This document shows, piece after piece, positions 24,225-32,670 of a stretch of 64,000 bases of DNA (its first letter is position 1; the number at the start of each line of letters is the position of its first letter). The translations under genes were made by a program, and so were the position numbers. The stretch covers positions 124,001-188,000 of the forward strand of contig CAWFUJ010000008.1 in the NCBI GenBank assembly GCA_963818985.1, read 5' to 3'. The notes under the pieces are model-generated. The model had not been told where the DNA came from. It saw only the letters and a list, made by a program, of their open reading frames with translations, and searched no databases. The DNA comes from JAFEDN01 sp963818985 (GTDB taxonomy: Bacteria > Pseudomonadota > Gammaproteobacteria > Coxiellales > Coxiellaceae).

Positions 24225-25643
24225 TCATAATTTTGACTGGATCATCGATTCGGATTGGGGAATGATCGATTTCCTATGATTTTGTTGGCTAGAACCAAAA
24301 AAACTAACTTTATCGAATTGCCTATAAAGTGTAGGAGGGGTTTGGACATCAGCACAAGGCGCAGAGGGAATGCTGACATCATCAGAATCCAAATAATCAG
24401 GTGGAGGCGCGGAAGGGACGCTGGAATAATCAGAATTCAAATAATCAGGTGGAAGCTCAGAAGCGACGCTGGAATGATCAGAATCCAAATAATCAGGTGG
24501 GGGCGCAGAAGCGACGCTAGAATGATCAGAATTCGAATAATAAGGTGGTGGCGTAGGGACGAAGTTAAAATCATCAGCGCTCAAGTAATCAGGTGATGGT
24601 GTGGAAGCGATGCTGAAACTATCAGGGCTTAAATAATAAGGTGGGGGTGCAGAGGAAGTACTGTCGGTAGAGAAGCTGGAAAAATATTCAGGCATAAGAT
24701 TAGAAGCTTGTTCAGTAGCACCCAGCTCAGAAAACGTAAAATCATTTAAAGGCTGACTGGGGGGCGAAAACGACTCAAGCCGTTCACGCGCAAGTGCATG
24801 GAAATCAGCAACAGTTTTCTTCATAGGCAATGCCGGAATGGTAAAAGCCGTAAAACGAAAATCATTGAGATCTTGATCATCAATGGTATATTGAGTTTTT
24901 TTAGAGAGATCACTCTTACTTTCAACTTTTTGATATTCAGCTTTGTTAATTTTTATATAAGTACCCTGGGTTGGGTTTTCGACCGGTAAATTTTTATTTG
25001 AATTAAAAAGGTCGGTGGCGTTCCAAAGGTAATATTCTCCGTATTGTGTGGTAAGAAAATAACAAGTTTCTCCTATATAAATATAACCAAATATAAGCGC
25101 CCAATGGGTTTTGTTTCCCGACTCATTACCAGGGTGCCCATTATCATTGACATCAGCAGGAGCAATAATTGTTTGATTAGATTCTAATGCATGGCACATT
25201 TGATCAATATATTCTTTTTCCGTTTCAGGTAACCTTAACTCCTCTACTCCGGTAAAATTAATACTTTTAGCCAAGGTAGAAAAATGTTGAATTTTATAAA
25301 TAGGACCAAAGTTAGTGATCCCCTCTTTTTTGGCAGTCTTACGGAGTGATGAAAGATGTTTATTTCTAAAGTCTCCGGAAGCTAACATATCAAGTTTGCG
25401 AGGATGAGGAAGCGAGCCAGGGTCTGCCAATCCACTATACTTAAAGCCAGTATATGCTGAATAAATGCCACAATTAGGACCGGTTTGGTCTAATAAATCT
25501 GGCCAAACGGTGGGTACATAATGTTTTTTATGATTAAAATTTTTATCAGAAATAATATCGATAAATTTTTTCGACCATATACCGTCTTTGATAAGAAAAT
25601 CCAAACAATTACCAGCTTCAGCTTTTTTATCTTCTTTACTCAT
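24225..25643 (-). CDS. Papain-like cysteine protease with C-terminal PPxY repeats, putative effector
   Basis: 472 residues, no signal peptide or membrane helix. The N-terminal domain (about 40-235) has a papain-like layout: Gln53 and Cys58 in DQTGPNCGIYSA, His180 in GNKTHWALIFGYIY and a polar residue in YGEYYLWNATDLFNSN (Asn208). The order and spacing resemble the C39-like/ACTMAP (actin maturation protease) group by eye; this is not confirmed. Residues about 332-428 are six tandem 16-residue units of the form APPPDYLDSDHSSVAS. Five of them carry PPxY (333-337, 365-369, 382-385, 398-401, 414-417), the ligand motif for eukaryotic WW domains; one is degenerate (SPDY, 350-353). The gene is AT-rich, isolated and flanked by direct repeats. 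I infer an exported host-directed protein. Confidence 0.65.
   Translation of the reverse strand: MSKEDKKAEAGNCLDFLIKDGIWSKKFIDIISDKNFNHKKHYVPTVWPDLLDQTGPNCGIYSAYTGFKYSGLADPGSLPHPRKLDMLASGDFRNKHLSSLRKTAKKEGITNFGPIYKIQHFSTLAKSINFTGVEELRLPETEKEYIDQMCHALESNQTIIAPADVNDNGHPGNESGNKTHWALIFGYIYIGETCYFLTTQYGEYYLWNATDLFNSNKNLPVENPTQGTYIKINKAEYQKVESKSDLSKKTQYTIDDQDLNDFRFTAFTIPALPMKKTVADFHALARERLESFSPPSQPLNDFTFSELGATEQASNLMPEYFSSFSTDSTSSAPPPYYLSPDSFSIASTPSPDYLSADDFNFVPTPPPYYSNSDHSSVASAPPPDYLDSDHSSVASELPPDYLNSDYSSVPSAPPPDYLDSDDVSIPSAPCADVQTPPTLYRQFDKVSFFGSSQQNHRKSIIPQSESMIQSKL
24360..24650 (-). repeat. Six 48-bp tandem coding repeats (PPxY units)
   Basis: Coding repeat of 16 codons in the 3' part of the gene at 24225-25643. 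The period is exact: the PPxY cores of successive units fall 16 residues apart at 333, 349, 365, 381, 397 and 413. The units vary by substitution (PPPYY, PSPDY, PPPYY, PPPDY, LPPDY, PPPDY), so they are diverged, not newly expanded. Repeat number could vary between strains. Confidence 0.85.
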
Positions 25644-25954
25644 GTTTTTATCTTTTTATTGATTTTTATGATTTAATTATTTTTATATTTAATAATAAGT
25701 ATTTTAATATGTTTAAATTAAGGCATGATGAAATTGTTTATCAATGCTAATGAGTTTTAAAAAAAGAGGCGATTTTTCAGGGGTATAGGGAAGCGAAGAA
25801 TGCTTTTGGAGCAGGTAATCTTTCACGGATAAGGAAGCACACCCTTCTTTCCCCCCTCCCATTGGGAGAGAGCTAGGGTGAGATACTTAAGGGGTTTTTT
25901 TCTCAGTTTTTGTCCCACATCTTTTTAGAGGTGGAAAAGGGAATTTAATATTAA
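25644..25954. other. Intergenic region of 311 bp
   Basis: No gene seen. The right-hand start region of the protease-like gene (25644-25740) is extremely AT-rich and likely holds its promoter; several TATTAAA/TATAAT-like boxes make the choice ambiguous. A family D-like hairpin (CCCCCCTCCCATTGGGAGAGAG) lies at about 25849-25872, and the second direct repeat at 25895-25929. secF ends at 25955. Confidence 0.6.
25895..25929. repeat. Direct repeat right of the protease/PPxY gene
   Basis: TTTTTTCTCAGTTTTTG, TCCCACA and CTTTTTAGA; partner of the repeat at 24136-24170, same orientation. The pair encloses the protease-like gene. Differences are one indel and a few substitutions. Confidence 0.6.
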
Positions 25955-26869
25955 CTAAGGAAGTTCGTCTTCGGTGCGTTTAGGAGCGGCCACTAAATGC
26001 CTTCGATCTAAACCTAACGCGACAGCTAAAGAGCCGGCGACATAGATGGATGAATAAGTACCGATAACAATACCAATGGTCATGGCTAATGCAAATCCAT
26101 GAATCATAGGCCCGCCAAAAAACAATAATGCCAGGACTACCAATAAAGTTAAACCCGAAGTCATGATCGTGCGAGATAACGTTTGATTAATCGATAAATC
26201 CATAATTTCTAAAGAAGTACCTTTGCGTACTTTACGAAAATTTTCTCTGACCCGATCATAAACGACTATCGTATCATTCAGAGAATATCCGATGACAGTC
26301 AGCAAGGCCGTCAAGACAATCATATCGAATTCTAAATGGAAAAAAGAAAAAATACCTAAAATCAACACAGGGTCATGAATTAAAGCCACCGCTGCTGCCA
26401 CTGCAAATCGAAATTCAAAGCGTATGGTAATATAAGCCATAGTACTGATTAAAGCGACGATCACTGCCAATACCCCATTGGTTAACAATGTCTTACTGAC
26501 TTGGGGACCGATATATTCTGAAGCGCCAATTTTTGCGGTTGGCAAGGCCACGCTTAATTTCTGCTGCAATTGTTCTTGCGAGACTCCTTTTTGCGGAGCT
26601 ATGCGAATGGTCAATTCCTTTGGCCCAAAATTTTGAACTACAACCTGTTTAAAACCGGCATTCGCCAACTCATTTCTGACCTGCTCTATATTCGTAGTCT
26701 CGGGGAAAATAACGGAGATTTGAGTTCCGCCGGTAAAATCCAAACCCAAAGTGAGTCCTTGAGTCATTAGCGCAAGCACTGAACCTAGAAAAATAATTGC
26801 AGAAAATATCGCAGCCCATCGCCGTTGCCGCATGAATCGAACTTTGGTGTTGACTTTAAAAAATTCCAT
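25955..26869 (-). CDS. secF: Protein-export membrane protein SecF
   Basis: Inner-membrane partner of SecD that uses proton motive force to help preproteins leave the Sec channel. 304 residues. One N-terminal helix, the periplasmic P1 region with LGLDFTGGTQISVIFPE, then five helices including ILTALLTVIGYSLNDTIVVYDRVREN (the conserved SecF motif) and the GFALAMTIGIVIGTYSSIYVA end. It begins one base after the secD stop. The operon order tgt-yajC-secD-secF is the usual gammaproteobacterial one. Confidence 0.97.
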   Translation of the reverse strand: MEFFKVNTKVRFMRQRRWAAIFSAIIFLGSVLALMTQGLTLGLDFTGGTQISVIFPETTNIEQVRNELANAGFKQVVVQNFGPKELTIRIAPQKGVSQEQLQQKLSVALPTAKIGASEYIGPQVSKTLLTNGVLAVIVALISTMAYITIRFEFRFAVAAAVALIHDPVLILGIFSFFHLEFDMIVLTALLTVIGYSLNDTIVVYDRVRENFRKVRKGTSLEIMDLSINQTLSRTIMTSGLTLLVVLALLFFGGPMIHGFALAMTIGIVIGTYSSIYVAGSLAVALGLDRRHLVAAPKRTEDELP

Positions 26870-26870
26870 A

Positions 26871-28748
26871 TTATTTTTCTGCCGCTAAGGGTTTTATGCC
26901 AATAGATAAATGCTTAACACTACGCTTCCCATAAGTCAAATTCACCAACGCGCGCGTGAAAAACTGTGCGGTTACCATGGAACATAGGAGGCCTATACTG
27001 AGTGTGATCGCAAAACTTTGTACCGATCCTGTGCCCAAAGCAAATAAAATAACCGCCACTATTAAAGTGGTGACATTTGAATCGACTATTGTAGCAAAAG
27101 CGCGGCTATATCCATTATAAATACTGGCTTGTGGAGACATTCCGTTACGTAACTCCTCACGGATACGTTCATTAATCAATACATTGGCATCAACGGCCAT
27201 CCCCACAGTTAAAACCATACCGGCAATTCCTGGTAAAGTTAAAGTTGCACCTAACAATGACATAATAGCGACAATAAAAATGGTATTTAAAATTAAAGCT
27301 AAATCCGCAAACAATCCAAATAAACGATAATAACAGGCCATAAAGATAACCACCAAAGCCATGGAAATGACCATAGAGCGAATGCCTTTAGAAATATTTT
27401 CTTTACCTAAACTTGGTCCGATCAGACGTTCTTCGATAAAGCTTAAAGTTGCGGTATATGCTCCAGAACGAAGCTGCAGCGCTAAATCTTGGGCTTCGCG
27501 TGAGGAAGGCAAGCCGGTAATTTGAAATTGAGAACCCAATGCATTATTGATATTAGCGATATTAATCACATTAGACACTTGTTTATGCTGTAAAACCAAT
27601 TTGCCATCCACCATTTTTTTCTCAGTTTGGGTTTCAACATAAACCGTAGCCATGGGTTTGTTAATATTAGCCCGAGTAATACGATTAAATAAAGTCACTT
27701 CACTTCCGCCAGCACGTATCGCCACAGCAGGTCGACCTTCTTCATCGGTGGTTGCAGTGGCATGTAAAATTGAACTGCCATGCAGAACAATTTGATTTTT
27801 TATCAACACCGGCTCACCTTTTGGTGCAGATAAGAGAATGGAACCTAATGGAATTATTCCGGTATTTTTTGCTATCGCCGCATCATGTTCAAGATCCACC
27901 AATTGAAAGCGAATGGTCGCCACCTTGCCAATAATGGATTTTGCTCGAGCGGTATCTTGAATTCCTGGTAAATCAACACTGATTTGATTTTTACCTTGTT
28001 GTTGAATGACCGGTTCAGCGACTCCCAATTCATTGACTCGATTATTTAAAATAGCGATATTCTGCTCCACCGCATAGGCTGATATACGGTTCTGTGCAGC
28101 TTTAGCAAGTGCGCCGCTTAAAGCATAGCCTTGAGATTCTACTGAAAATTGATAATCAGGATAATCTTTTTTTAAAATTGGCAAAGCGGCGTCACGGCTG
28201 GCGACATCACGGAATTGGATGACAATCTCCGCTTTAGAATTTTGATTCATTCCTGCATATCGAATCTGTTGTTCACGCAGGCTATTGCCAATATTATGCA
28301 TATCGCTATTGAGTTGCTCTTTAAACATCGACTCAACATCAACTTCTATTAAAAAATGTATACCGCCGCGTAAGTCCAAACCAAGTTTCATTGGTTTAGC
28401 GCCTAGCTTTAATAACCAGGAAGGTGTTTTATCGGCCAAATTTAATGCCACGGTATAATTCTCGCCGAGGGTCGCCTGGATAATATCTTGCGCATGCAAT
28501 TGGGATTCAGGACTGTTAAACCGAATTAAAAAGCTAAAAGGTTCTTGAGTGATAGATTGATAGGGAATTTGCTGAGTTTTTAACGTATTGGTTATTTGCT
28601 CTGCCAATTGCGGACTTAACTTTGCCGCACCTTTAGGTTGAACTTGCACTGCATAATCTTCGCCATACAAATTTGGCAAAGCATACAACACCCCCAAAAG
28701 TATTAATACCGCAAGTAAAACATAGCGCCATAATGGATAACGATTCAT
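26871..28748 (-). CDS. secD: Protein-export membrane protein SecD
   Basis: Inner-membrane protein of the SecDF-YajC complex. 625 residues, near the E. coli length. An N-terminal helix is followed by the large periplasmic domain with GLDLRGGIHFLIEVD at about 123-137 (motif D1), AEPVIQQQGKNQISVDLPG, and the C-terminal RND-type helices with GMVLTVGMAVDANVLINERI. The gap to yajC upstream (171 bp) is unusually long for this operon and is filled by a family A palindrome, which the operon mRNA would carry unless secD has its own promoter. Confidence 0.97.
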   Translation of the reverse strand: MNRYPLWRYVLLAVLILLGVLYALPNLYGEDYAVQVQPKGAAKLSPQLAEQITNTLKTQQIPYQSITQEPFSFLIRFNSPESQLHAQDIIQATLGENYTVALNLADKTPSWLLKLGAKPMKLGLDLRGGIHFLIEVDVESMFKEQLNSDMHNIGNSLREQQIRYAGMNQNSKAEIVIQFRDVASRDAALPILKKDYPDYQFSVESQGYALSGALAKAAQNRISAYAVEQNIAILNNRVNELGVAEPVIQQQGKNQISVDLPGIQDTARAKSIIGKVATIRFQLVDLEHDAAIAKNTGIIPLGSILLSAPKGEPVLIKNQIVLHGSSILHATATTDEEGRPAVAIRAGGSEVTLFNRITRANINKPMATVYVETQTEKKMVDGKLVLQHKQVSNVINIANINNALGSQFQITGLPSSREAQDLALQLRSGAYTATLSFIEERLIGPSLGKENISKGIRSMVISMALVVIFMACYYRLFGLFADLALILNTIFIVAIMSLLGATLTLPGIAGMVLTVGMAVDANVLINERIREELRNGMSPQASIYNGYSRAFATIVDSNVTTLIVAVILFALGTGSVQSFAITLSIGLLCSMVTAQFFTRALVNLTYGKRSVKHLSIGIKPLAAEK

Positions 28749-28793
28749 TCCGATTATTCACTCTTCAAAAAAATATTTTTCGTAGAAAACCCC

Positions 28794-28917
28794 TACGCCA
28801 TGGGGGATCGCAAGGGGGAGCTGCGCGAAGCGCTCCCCCTTCATTGCGAGCATTGGCTTCGCCAAGCGGAGCATAAGAACAGGAGCAATTCTCGCTGTAC
28901 TCAGCGAGAATATTGCG
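28794..28917. repeat. Family A palindromic element, copy 3, inside the yajC-secD gap
   Basis: Uninterrupted copy, about 124 bp, with the same sub-hairpins as the copy at 12462-12587: ATCGCAAGGGGGAGC/GCTCCCCCTT, a TTGGCTTCGCCAAG hairpin, GAGCATAAGAACAGG and AATTCTCGCTG...CAGCGAGAAT. Its end overlaps the yajC stop codon (28919-28921). It interrupts an otherwise tight operon. Confidence 0.85.
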
Positions 28918-28918
28918 C

Positions 28919-29293
28919 TCATTGTTCCATTGAGCTCATCGTGCCTTTAGGCAACACCGTAGCAACTGAATTCTTTTGGACTGTAATTTCCACACCTTTA
29001 GCAATTTCCATAACCATATAATTGTCTTTAAGTTTGGTAATACGTCCAATAATTCCACCAGCAGTCATGACTTCATCACCGACAGCAATACTACTTAATA
29101 ATCTTTTTTGTTCCTTGGCGCGTTTTGTTTGTGGACGTACTAATAAAAAATAAAAAACCACGATAAAAATAATAAGCATCGGCAACATATGCAAGAGATT
29201 ACCGCCTTGACTTTGCCCAGCACCTGAAGTGGATGCAGTCTGAGCCGTTTCTGCTAATGCATTGCTGATACCGGTAAAATCAAATAATGACAT
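28919..29293 (-). CDS. yajC: Sec translocon accessory protein YajC
   Basis: Small single-span inner-membrane protein of the SecDF complex. 124 residues; a short N-terminal region rich in Ala/Ser/Gln, one helix (MLPMLIIFIVVFYFLLVRPQ), then the conserved RPQTKRAKEQKRLLSSIAVGDEVMTAGGIIGRI soluble part. It overlaps the tgt 3' end by 14 bp, so they are translationally coupled. Its own stop abuts the family A palindrome that separates it from secD. Confidence 0.96.
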   Translation of the reverse strand: MSLFDFTGISNALAETAQTASTSGAGQSQGGNLLHMLPMLIIFIVVFYFLLVRPQTKRAKEQKRLLSSIAVGDEVMTAGGIIGRITKLKDNYMVMEIAKGVEITVQKNSVATVLPKGTMSSMEQ

Positions 29294-30395
29294 ATTGTGT
29301 TCCTTTTTGTTTTTGACGATAAAGTGCTACAAAAGCGCTTAATGTACCGCTTTCTATGCTAAGACGCAAACCCCGCATCAGTTGTTGGTAATAATGTAAG
29401 TTGTGAATTGAATTTAACCGTGCACTGAGTATTTCCCGAGTACGATACAAATGATGCAAATAAGCACGGCTGTAATGTTGACAAGTCTCGCATTCACATT
29501 CTGGGTCTAAAGGCCTTAAATCGTGGCGATAGCAACTATTACGGATTCTAATCACGCCTTGACTGGTAAAAAGATGTCCGTTTCGAGCATTGCGAGTAGG
29601 CATCACACAATCAAACATATCTACCCCACGGCAAACAGCAGCAATAATATCATCGGGAGTTCCTACCCCCATTAAATATCGGGGCTTGTGACTTGGCATG
29701 TGTGGTAGCAGCTGATCGATAACTTGAATCATTAATTCTTTAGGCTCACCGACCGATAAACCGCCGATGGCGTAGCCATCAAAATCCAGCGCTTGTAATC
29801 CTTGCAATGATTCGTAGCGCAAATGTGGATACATGCCTCCTTGAACAATACCGAATAAGGCATTAACAGATCCTTCATGGGCTATTTTGCAACGTTTGGC
29901 CCAGCGTAGACTGAGCTCCATAGATTCTCTCGCCGGCTCCTCACTGGCCGGGTAAGCGGTGCATTCATCTAAAATCATGACGATATCTGCACCTAAAACA
30001 TGCTGCATGTGAATAGAGCTTTCTGGAGTTAAATGAATCATACTGCCATCAACCGGCGAACGAAAGGTGACGCCAGCCTCAGAGAGTTTTCGCAATTCCG
30101 TTAGGCTAAACACTTGAAAACCACCGGAATCCGTTAAAATCGGTCCCTGCCAATGCATGAAATCGTGTAAATCGCCATGTGCGCGAATCACGTCGGCGCC
30201 AGGTCGCAACATTAAATGAAAAGTATTACCTAAGATTATTTGGGCGCCAGTGGATTTAACCTCGGTAGTCGTCAGCGCCTTAACTGTGGCTAGCGTCCCT
30301 ACCGGCATAAATGCAGGGGTATCAATGACTCCACGAGCGCAAGTTAACCGGCCACGCCGAGCGAAATGATCAGTTTTTAGTAATTCAAATTGCAT
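29280..30395 (-). CDS. tgt: Queuine tRNA-ribosyltransferase
   Basis: Exchanges G34 for preQ1 in tRNAs with GUN anticodons. 371 residues. I start at the ATG at 30395 (MQFELLKTDHFARRGRL), where the family begins; an ATG five codons upstream (30410) is in frame, and neither has a clear Shine-Dalgarno. Catalytic Asp in TDSGGFQVFSL, GGLSVGEP, the second Asp in GVDMFDCVMPTRNARNGH, and the zinc site CECETCQHYSRAYLHHL are present. The usual upstream partner queA is absent here. First gene of the tgt-yajC-secD-secF series. Confidence 0.97.
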   Translation of the reverse strand: MQFELLKTDHFARRGRLTCARGVIDTPAFMPVGTLATVKALTTTEVKSTGAQIILGNTFHLMLRPGADVIRAHGDLHDFMHWQGPILTDSGGFQVFSLTELRKLSEAGVTFRSPVDGSMIHLTPESSIHMQHVLGADIVMILDECTAYPASEEPARESMELSLRWAKRCKIAHEGSVNALFGIVQGGMYPHLRYESLQGLQALDFDGYAIGGLSVGEPKELMIQVIDQLLPHMPSHKPRYLMGVGTPDDIIAAVCRGVDMFDCVMPTRNARNGHLFTSQGVIRIRNSCYRHDLRPLDPECECETCQHYSRAYLHHLYRTREILSARLNSIHNLHYYQQLMRGLRLSIESGTLSAFVALYRQKQKGTQYVII

Positions 30396-30476
30396 AGCGG
30401 GTTCTAACATAGAAAATTAAAAAATGTCAATGACCTTAGGTTATTCAATCGGGGGATAAAACGATTAAAGGTGGCT

Positions 30477-30550
30477 ATTTATCCTGGATACCGGCCTTCG
30501 CCGGTATGGCAATGCTGTGTCACCGGCGAAGGCCGGTATCCAGGATAAAT
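30477..30550. repeat. Family E palindrome (CCGGTATCC type), perfect 29-bp arms
   Basis: Arms 30477-30505 and 30522-30550 are exact complements (ATTTATCCTGGATACCGGCC ... GGCCGGTATCCAGGATAAAT at the outer parts) with a 16-base loop. It lies between the divergent tgt and the orphan gene at 30702. Related palindromes are at 57536-57598 and, less exactly, 62414-62462. Confidence 0.85.
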
Positions 30551-30701
30551 TGTAGGCGTTTGTAAATTGAGGGGACATTTCTATTTTGGTTTGACAAATT
30601 CCTACTTTTGGTATTGACTTTTTCCTACGTGTAATGTTAACTTATTCCCACTAACAAACTGGCGAAGCCCATCAACCATAAAAAATAACTGAGGAGATTA
30701 T

Positions 30702-31511
30702 ATGAAACTTTTTTTAAATTTAATTATACCCACAAAGACAAACTCCTCTTTAGTTATGTTGGAAGATAAAACACCCAAAGAAGAGAAAACTATCCCCTTA
30801 TCGAAATTTGGAGTCGATACAGTTTCAGAATCATTAACGAACCGAATTAACAGGTTAGATTTCTCCTCTGAATATTTCACCGACCATGTTCATTCATTAA
30901 TGGATTCCTTCGTACAATTACCATTACAAATTTTTTATCATGCCTTTTGGTTGAATAAAAGCTTAGATGAAACTATTTTTATTGAATCATCTAAGGCTAA
31001 AAAAGAGACTTATGACCCAGATGAATTATTAGGACGATTACATACACTGAGAGAAATATTTAAACTAAGTTTATTACTGAAACTTGACAATTATAAAAAG
31101 AATAAATCAGTATGTCCAACAAAAATAATAGTAATAAAAGCTATTATTAATAGTTCCAATCAAGAAAATAGTCATATTATTCAAATGGTTAATGCATACG
31201 ACACAATTGATAATGATACTATCATTCCGCCGGCTGTAAAAGAAAACAAATGTGAACAGGAAGATTCAGATTCAGATGTAGATTTAGAAACTGAAACTTC
31301 ACCATCATCCCCTTCCTGCAATAGCGAAGATGAAGATATCAGAGCATTAGTTCGGAGAGGTAATCAAATTTGGCTTACGAGCAATTCGCCTTCTTTTGCA
31401 AGTAGCCCATTCATTTTATTACGCCAATCATCCGGTCCTACCTCTCTTGTTACCAATGAGGCAAGTGCCATAGTCAGTAAAGCTAATGAATTATGGGTTC
31501 ATTCATTATAG
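30702..31511 (+). CDS. Hypothetical protein with acidic serine-rich region, 269 aa
   Basis: Not recognised. AGGAG sits eight bases before the ATG. No signal peptide; N-terminal MKLFLNLIIP is hydrophobic but too short for a clear signal. Residues about 40-150 are helical (FVQLPLQIFYHAFWLNKSLDE, LHTLREIFKLSLLLKLDNY). Then comes an acidic stretch (EQEDSDSDVDLETETSPSSP, about 185-205). The C-terminal 60 residues contain a motif twice: RALVRRGNQIWLTS and SAIVSKANELWVHS, the second at the very end. The gene is AT-rich and stands alone between tgt and mnmA. It may be a secreted or host-directed protein; there is no functional evidence. Confidence 0.6.
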   Translation: MKLFLNLIIPTKTNSSLVMLEDKTPKEEKTIPLSKFGVDTVSESLTNRINRLDFSSEYFTDHVHSLMDSFVQLPLQIFYHAFWLNKSLDETIFIESSKAKKETYDPDELLGRLHTLREIFKLSLLLKLDNYKKNKSVCPTKIIVIKAIINSSNQENSHIIQMVNAYDTIDNDTIIPPAVKENKCEQEDSDSDVDLETETSPSSPSCNSEDEDIRALVRRGNQIWLTSNSPSFASSPFILLRQSSGPTSLVTNEASAIVSKANELWVHSL

Positions 31512-31523
31512 TCCCCTAATCCA

Positions 31524-31545
31524 CCCTCTCCCGGATGGGAGAGGG
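31524..31545. repeat. Family D hairpin upstream of mnmA
   Basis: CCCTCTCCC, loop GGAT, GGGAGAGGG: a perfect 9-bp stem, 13 bp after the stop of the preceding gene and 25 bp before the mnmA ATG. Same family as 7256-7277. Confidence 0.7.
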
Positions 31546-31570
31546 AGTTATGTTTATGTTAAAATAAACC

Positions 31571-32659
31571 ATGGATAATCCCAAAAAAATTGTGGTCGGT
31601 TTATCGGGTGGCGTTGACTCTGCCGTTTCAGCCTATTTATTACAACAGCAAGGCCATGATGTTATTGGGATCTACATGCAAAATTGGGAAACCGATCATG
31701 ACGACCCTTTCTGTCATGGCCAACAAGACTTAAGTGACGCTCGCGCAGTTTGCGATTCATTGGGTATTTCATTTAATGTTGTTAACTTTGCCCGACAATA
31801 TTGGGACCAAGTATTCCAACATTGTTTAGACGAATTTGCTGCAGGCCGCACACCTAATCCCGATATCTGGTGTAATAAAGAAATTAAATTCAAAGTTTTT
31901 TTAGAACACGCTTTGCAGCTTGGTGCAGATTACTTAGCGACCGGCCATTATGCGCAAATTAAATCAGGTCATGGATATCAATTACATAAAGGCGCAGATG
32001 CTAACAAAGATCAAAGTTATTTTCTTTATACCTTAGGCCAGCATGAACTAAGCCGGAGTTTGTTTCCTGTTGGTCATATAGAAAAACCCCACGTGCGTGA
32101 ATTAGCTAAGATGGCTCATTTACTCAATCATGATAAGAAAGACAGTACCGGAATATGTTTTATTGGTGAACGTCGATTCAAAAAATTTTTAAGTGAATTT
32201 TTATTAGCGAAGCCTGGGTTGATACAAACATCTGCAGGTAAAACTGTTGGTCAACACGACGGGGTCATGTTTTATACTTTAGGGCAACGACAAGGATTAA
32301 ATGTCGGTGGACAAAAAGGCGCACTGGAAAAAGCTTGGTATGTATTAGACAAGGATGTCAACAATAATATCCTGATCGTCGGACAGGGTCATGACCATCC
32401 TCAGCTGTATGCTTCACAATTAATTTGTTCTAAATTGCATTGGGTATCTGGAGATGAACCAAATACCCCATTGAATTGCTCTGCGAAAATCCGTTATCGA
32501 CAGCAAGATATGCCCTGTCAAATCAAAGCCATTGATCAAGATAGCTACCAGGTAGATTTTGCAGAACCACAATGGGCCATCACCCCCTGTCAGTCCATTG
32601 TATTTTATCACAATGATATTTGCCTAGGCGGAGCCATTATCCATAATAGATCCGACTAA
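31571..32659 (+). CDS. mnmA: tRNA-specific 2-thiouridylase
   Basis: Forms s2U34 in the tRNAs for Lys, Glu and Gln with sulfur relayed from a cysteine desulfurase. 362 residues. PP-loop VVGLSGGVDSAVSAYLL at 8-24; the catalytic cysteines are in NPDIWCNKEIKF (about 102) and DSTGICFIGERRF (about 199); the ATGHYA and NKDQSYFLY motifs are present. There is no clear Shine-Dalgarno before the ATG. It precedes mfd, separated by a 114-bp palindrome. The Tus-relay genes that E. coli uses are not near. Confidence 0.97.
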   Translation: MDNPKKIVVGLSGGVDSAVSAYLLQQQGHDVIGIYMQNWETDHDDPFCHGQQDLSDARAVCDSLGISFNVVNFARQYWDQVFQHCLDEFAAGRTPNPDIWCNKEIKFKVFLEHALQLGADYLATGHYAQIKSGHGYQLHKGADANKDQSYFLYTLGQHELSRSLFPVGHIEKPHVRELAKMAHLLNHDKKDSTGICFIGERRFKKFLSEFLLAKPGLIQTSAGKTVGQHDGVMFYTLGQRQGLNVGGQKGALEKAWYVLDKDVNNNILIVGQGHDHPQLYASQLICSKLHWVSGDEPNTPLNCSAKIRYRQQDMPCQIKAIDQDSYQVDFAEPQWAITPCQSIVFYHNDICLGGAIIHNRSD

Positions 32660-32670
32660 CCTCTGCATGG

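Noticed and set aside
24255..24596. Plus-strand ORF antisense to the PPxY repeats, with its own 16-residue periodicity
   Set aside because: The periodicity is only the shadow of the 48-bp coding repeat on the other strand; no ribosome-binding site and no family pattern.
24360..24650. CRISPR-like array at the 48-bp repeats
   Set aside because: Units are contiguous with no spacers and keep the reading frame of the minus-strand gene.
30591..30642. TTGACA and TTGACT boxes upstream of the gene at 30702
   Set aside because: No acceptable -10 at 16-18 bp from either; promoter not assigned, though one is probably near.
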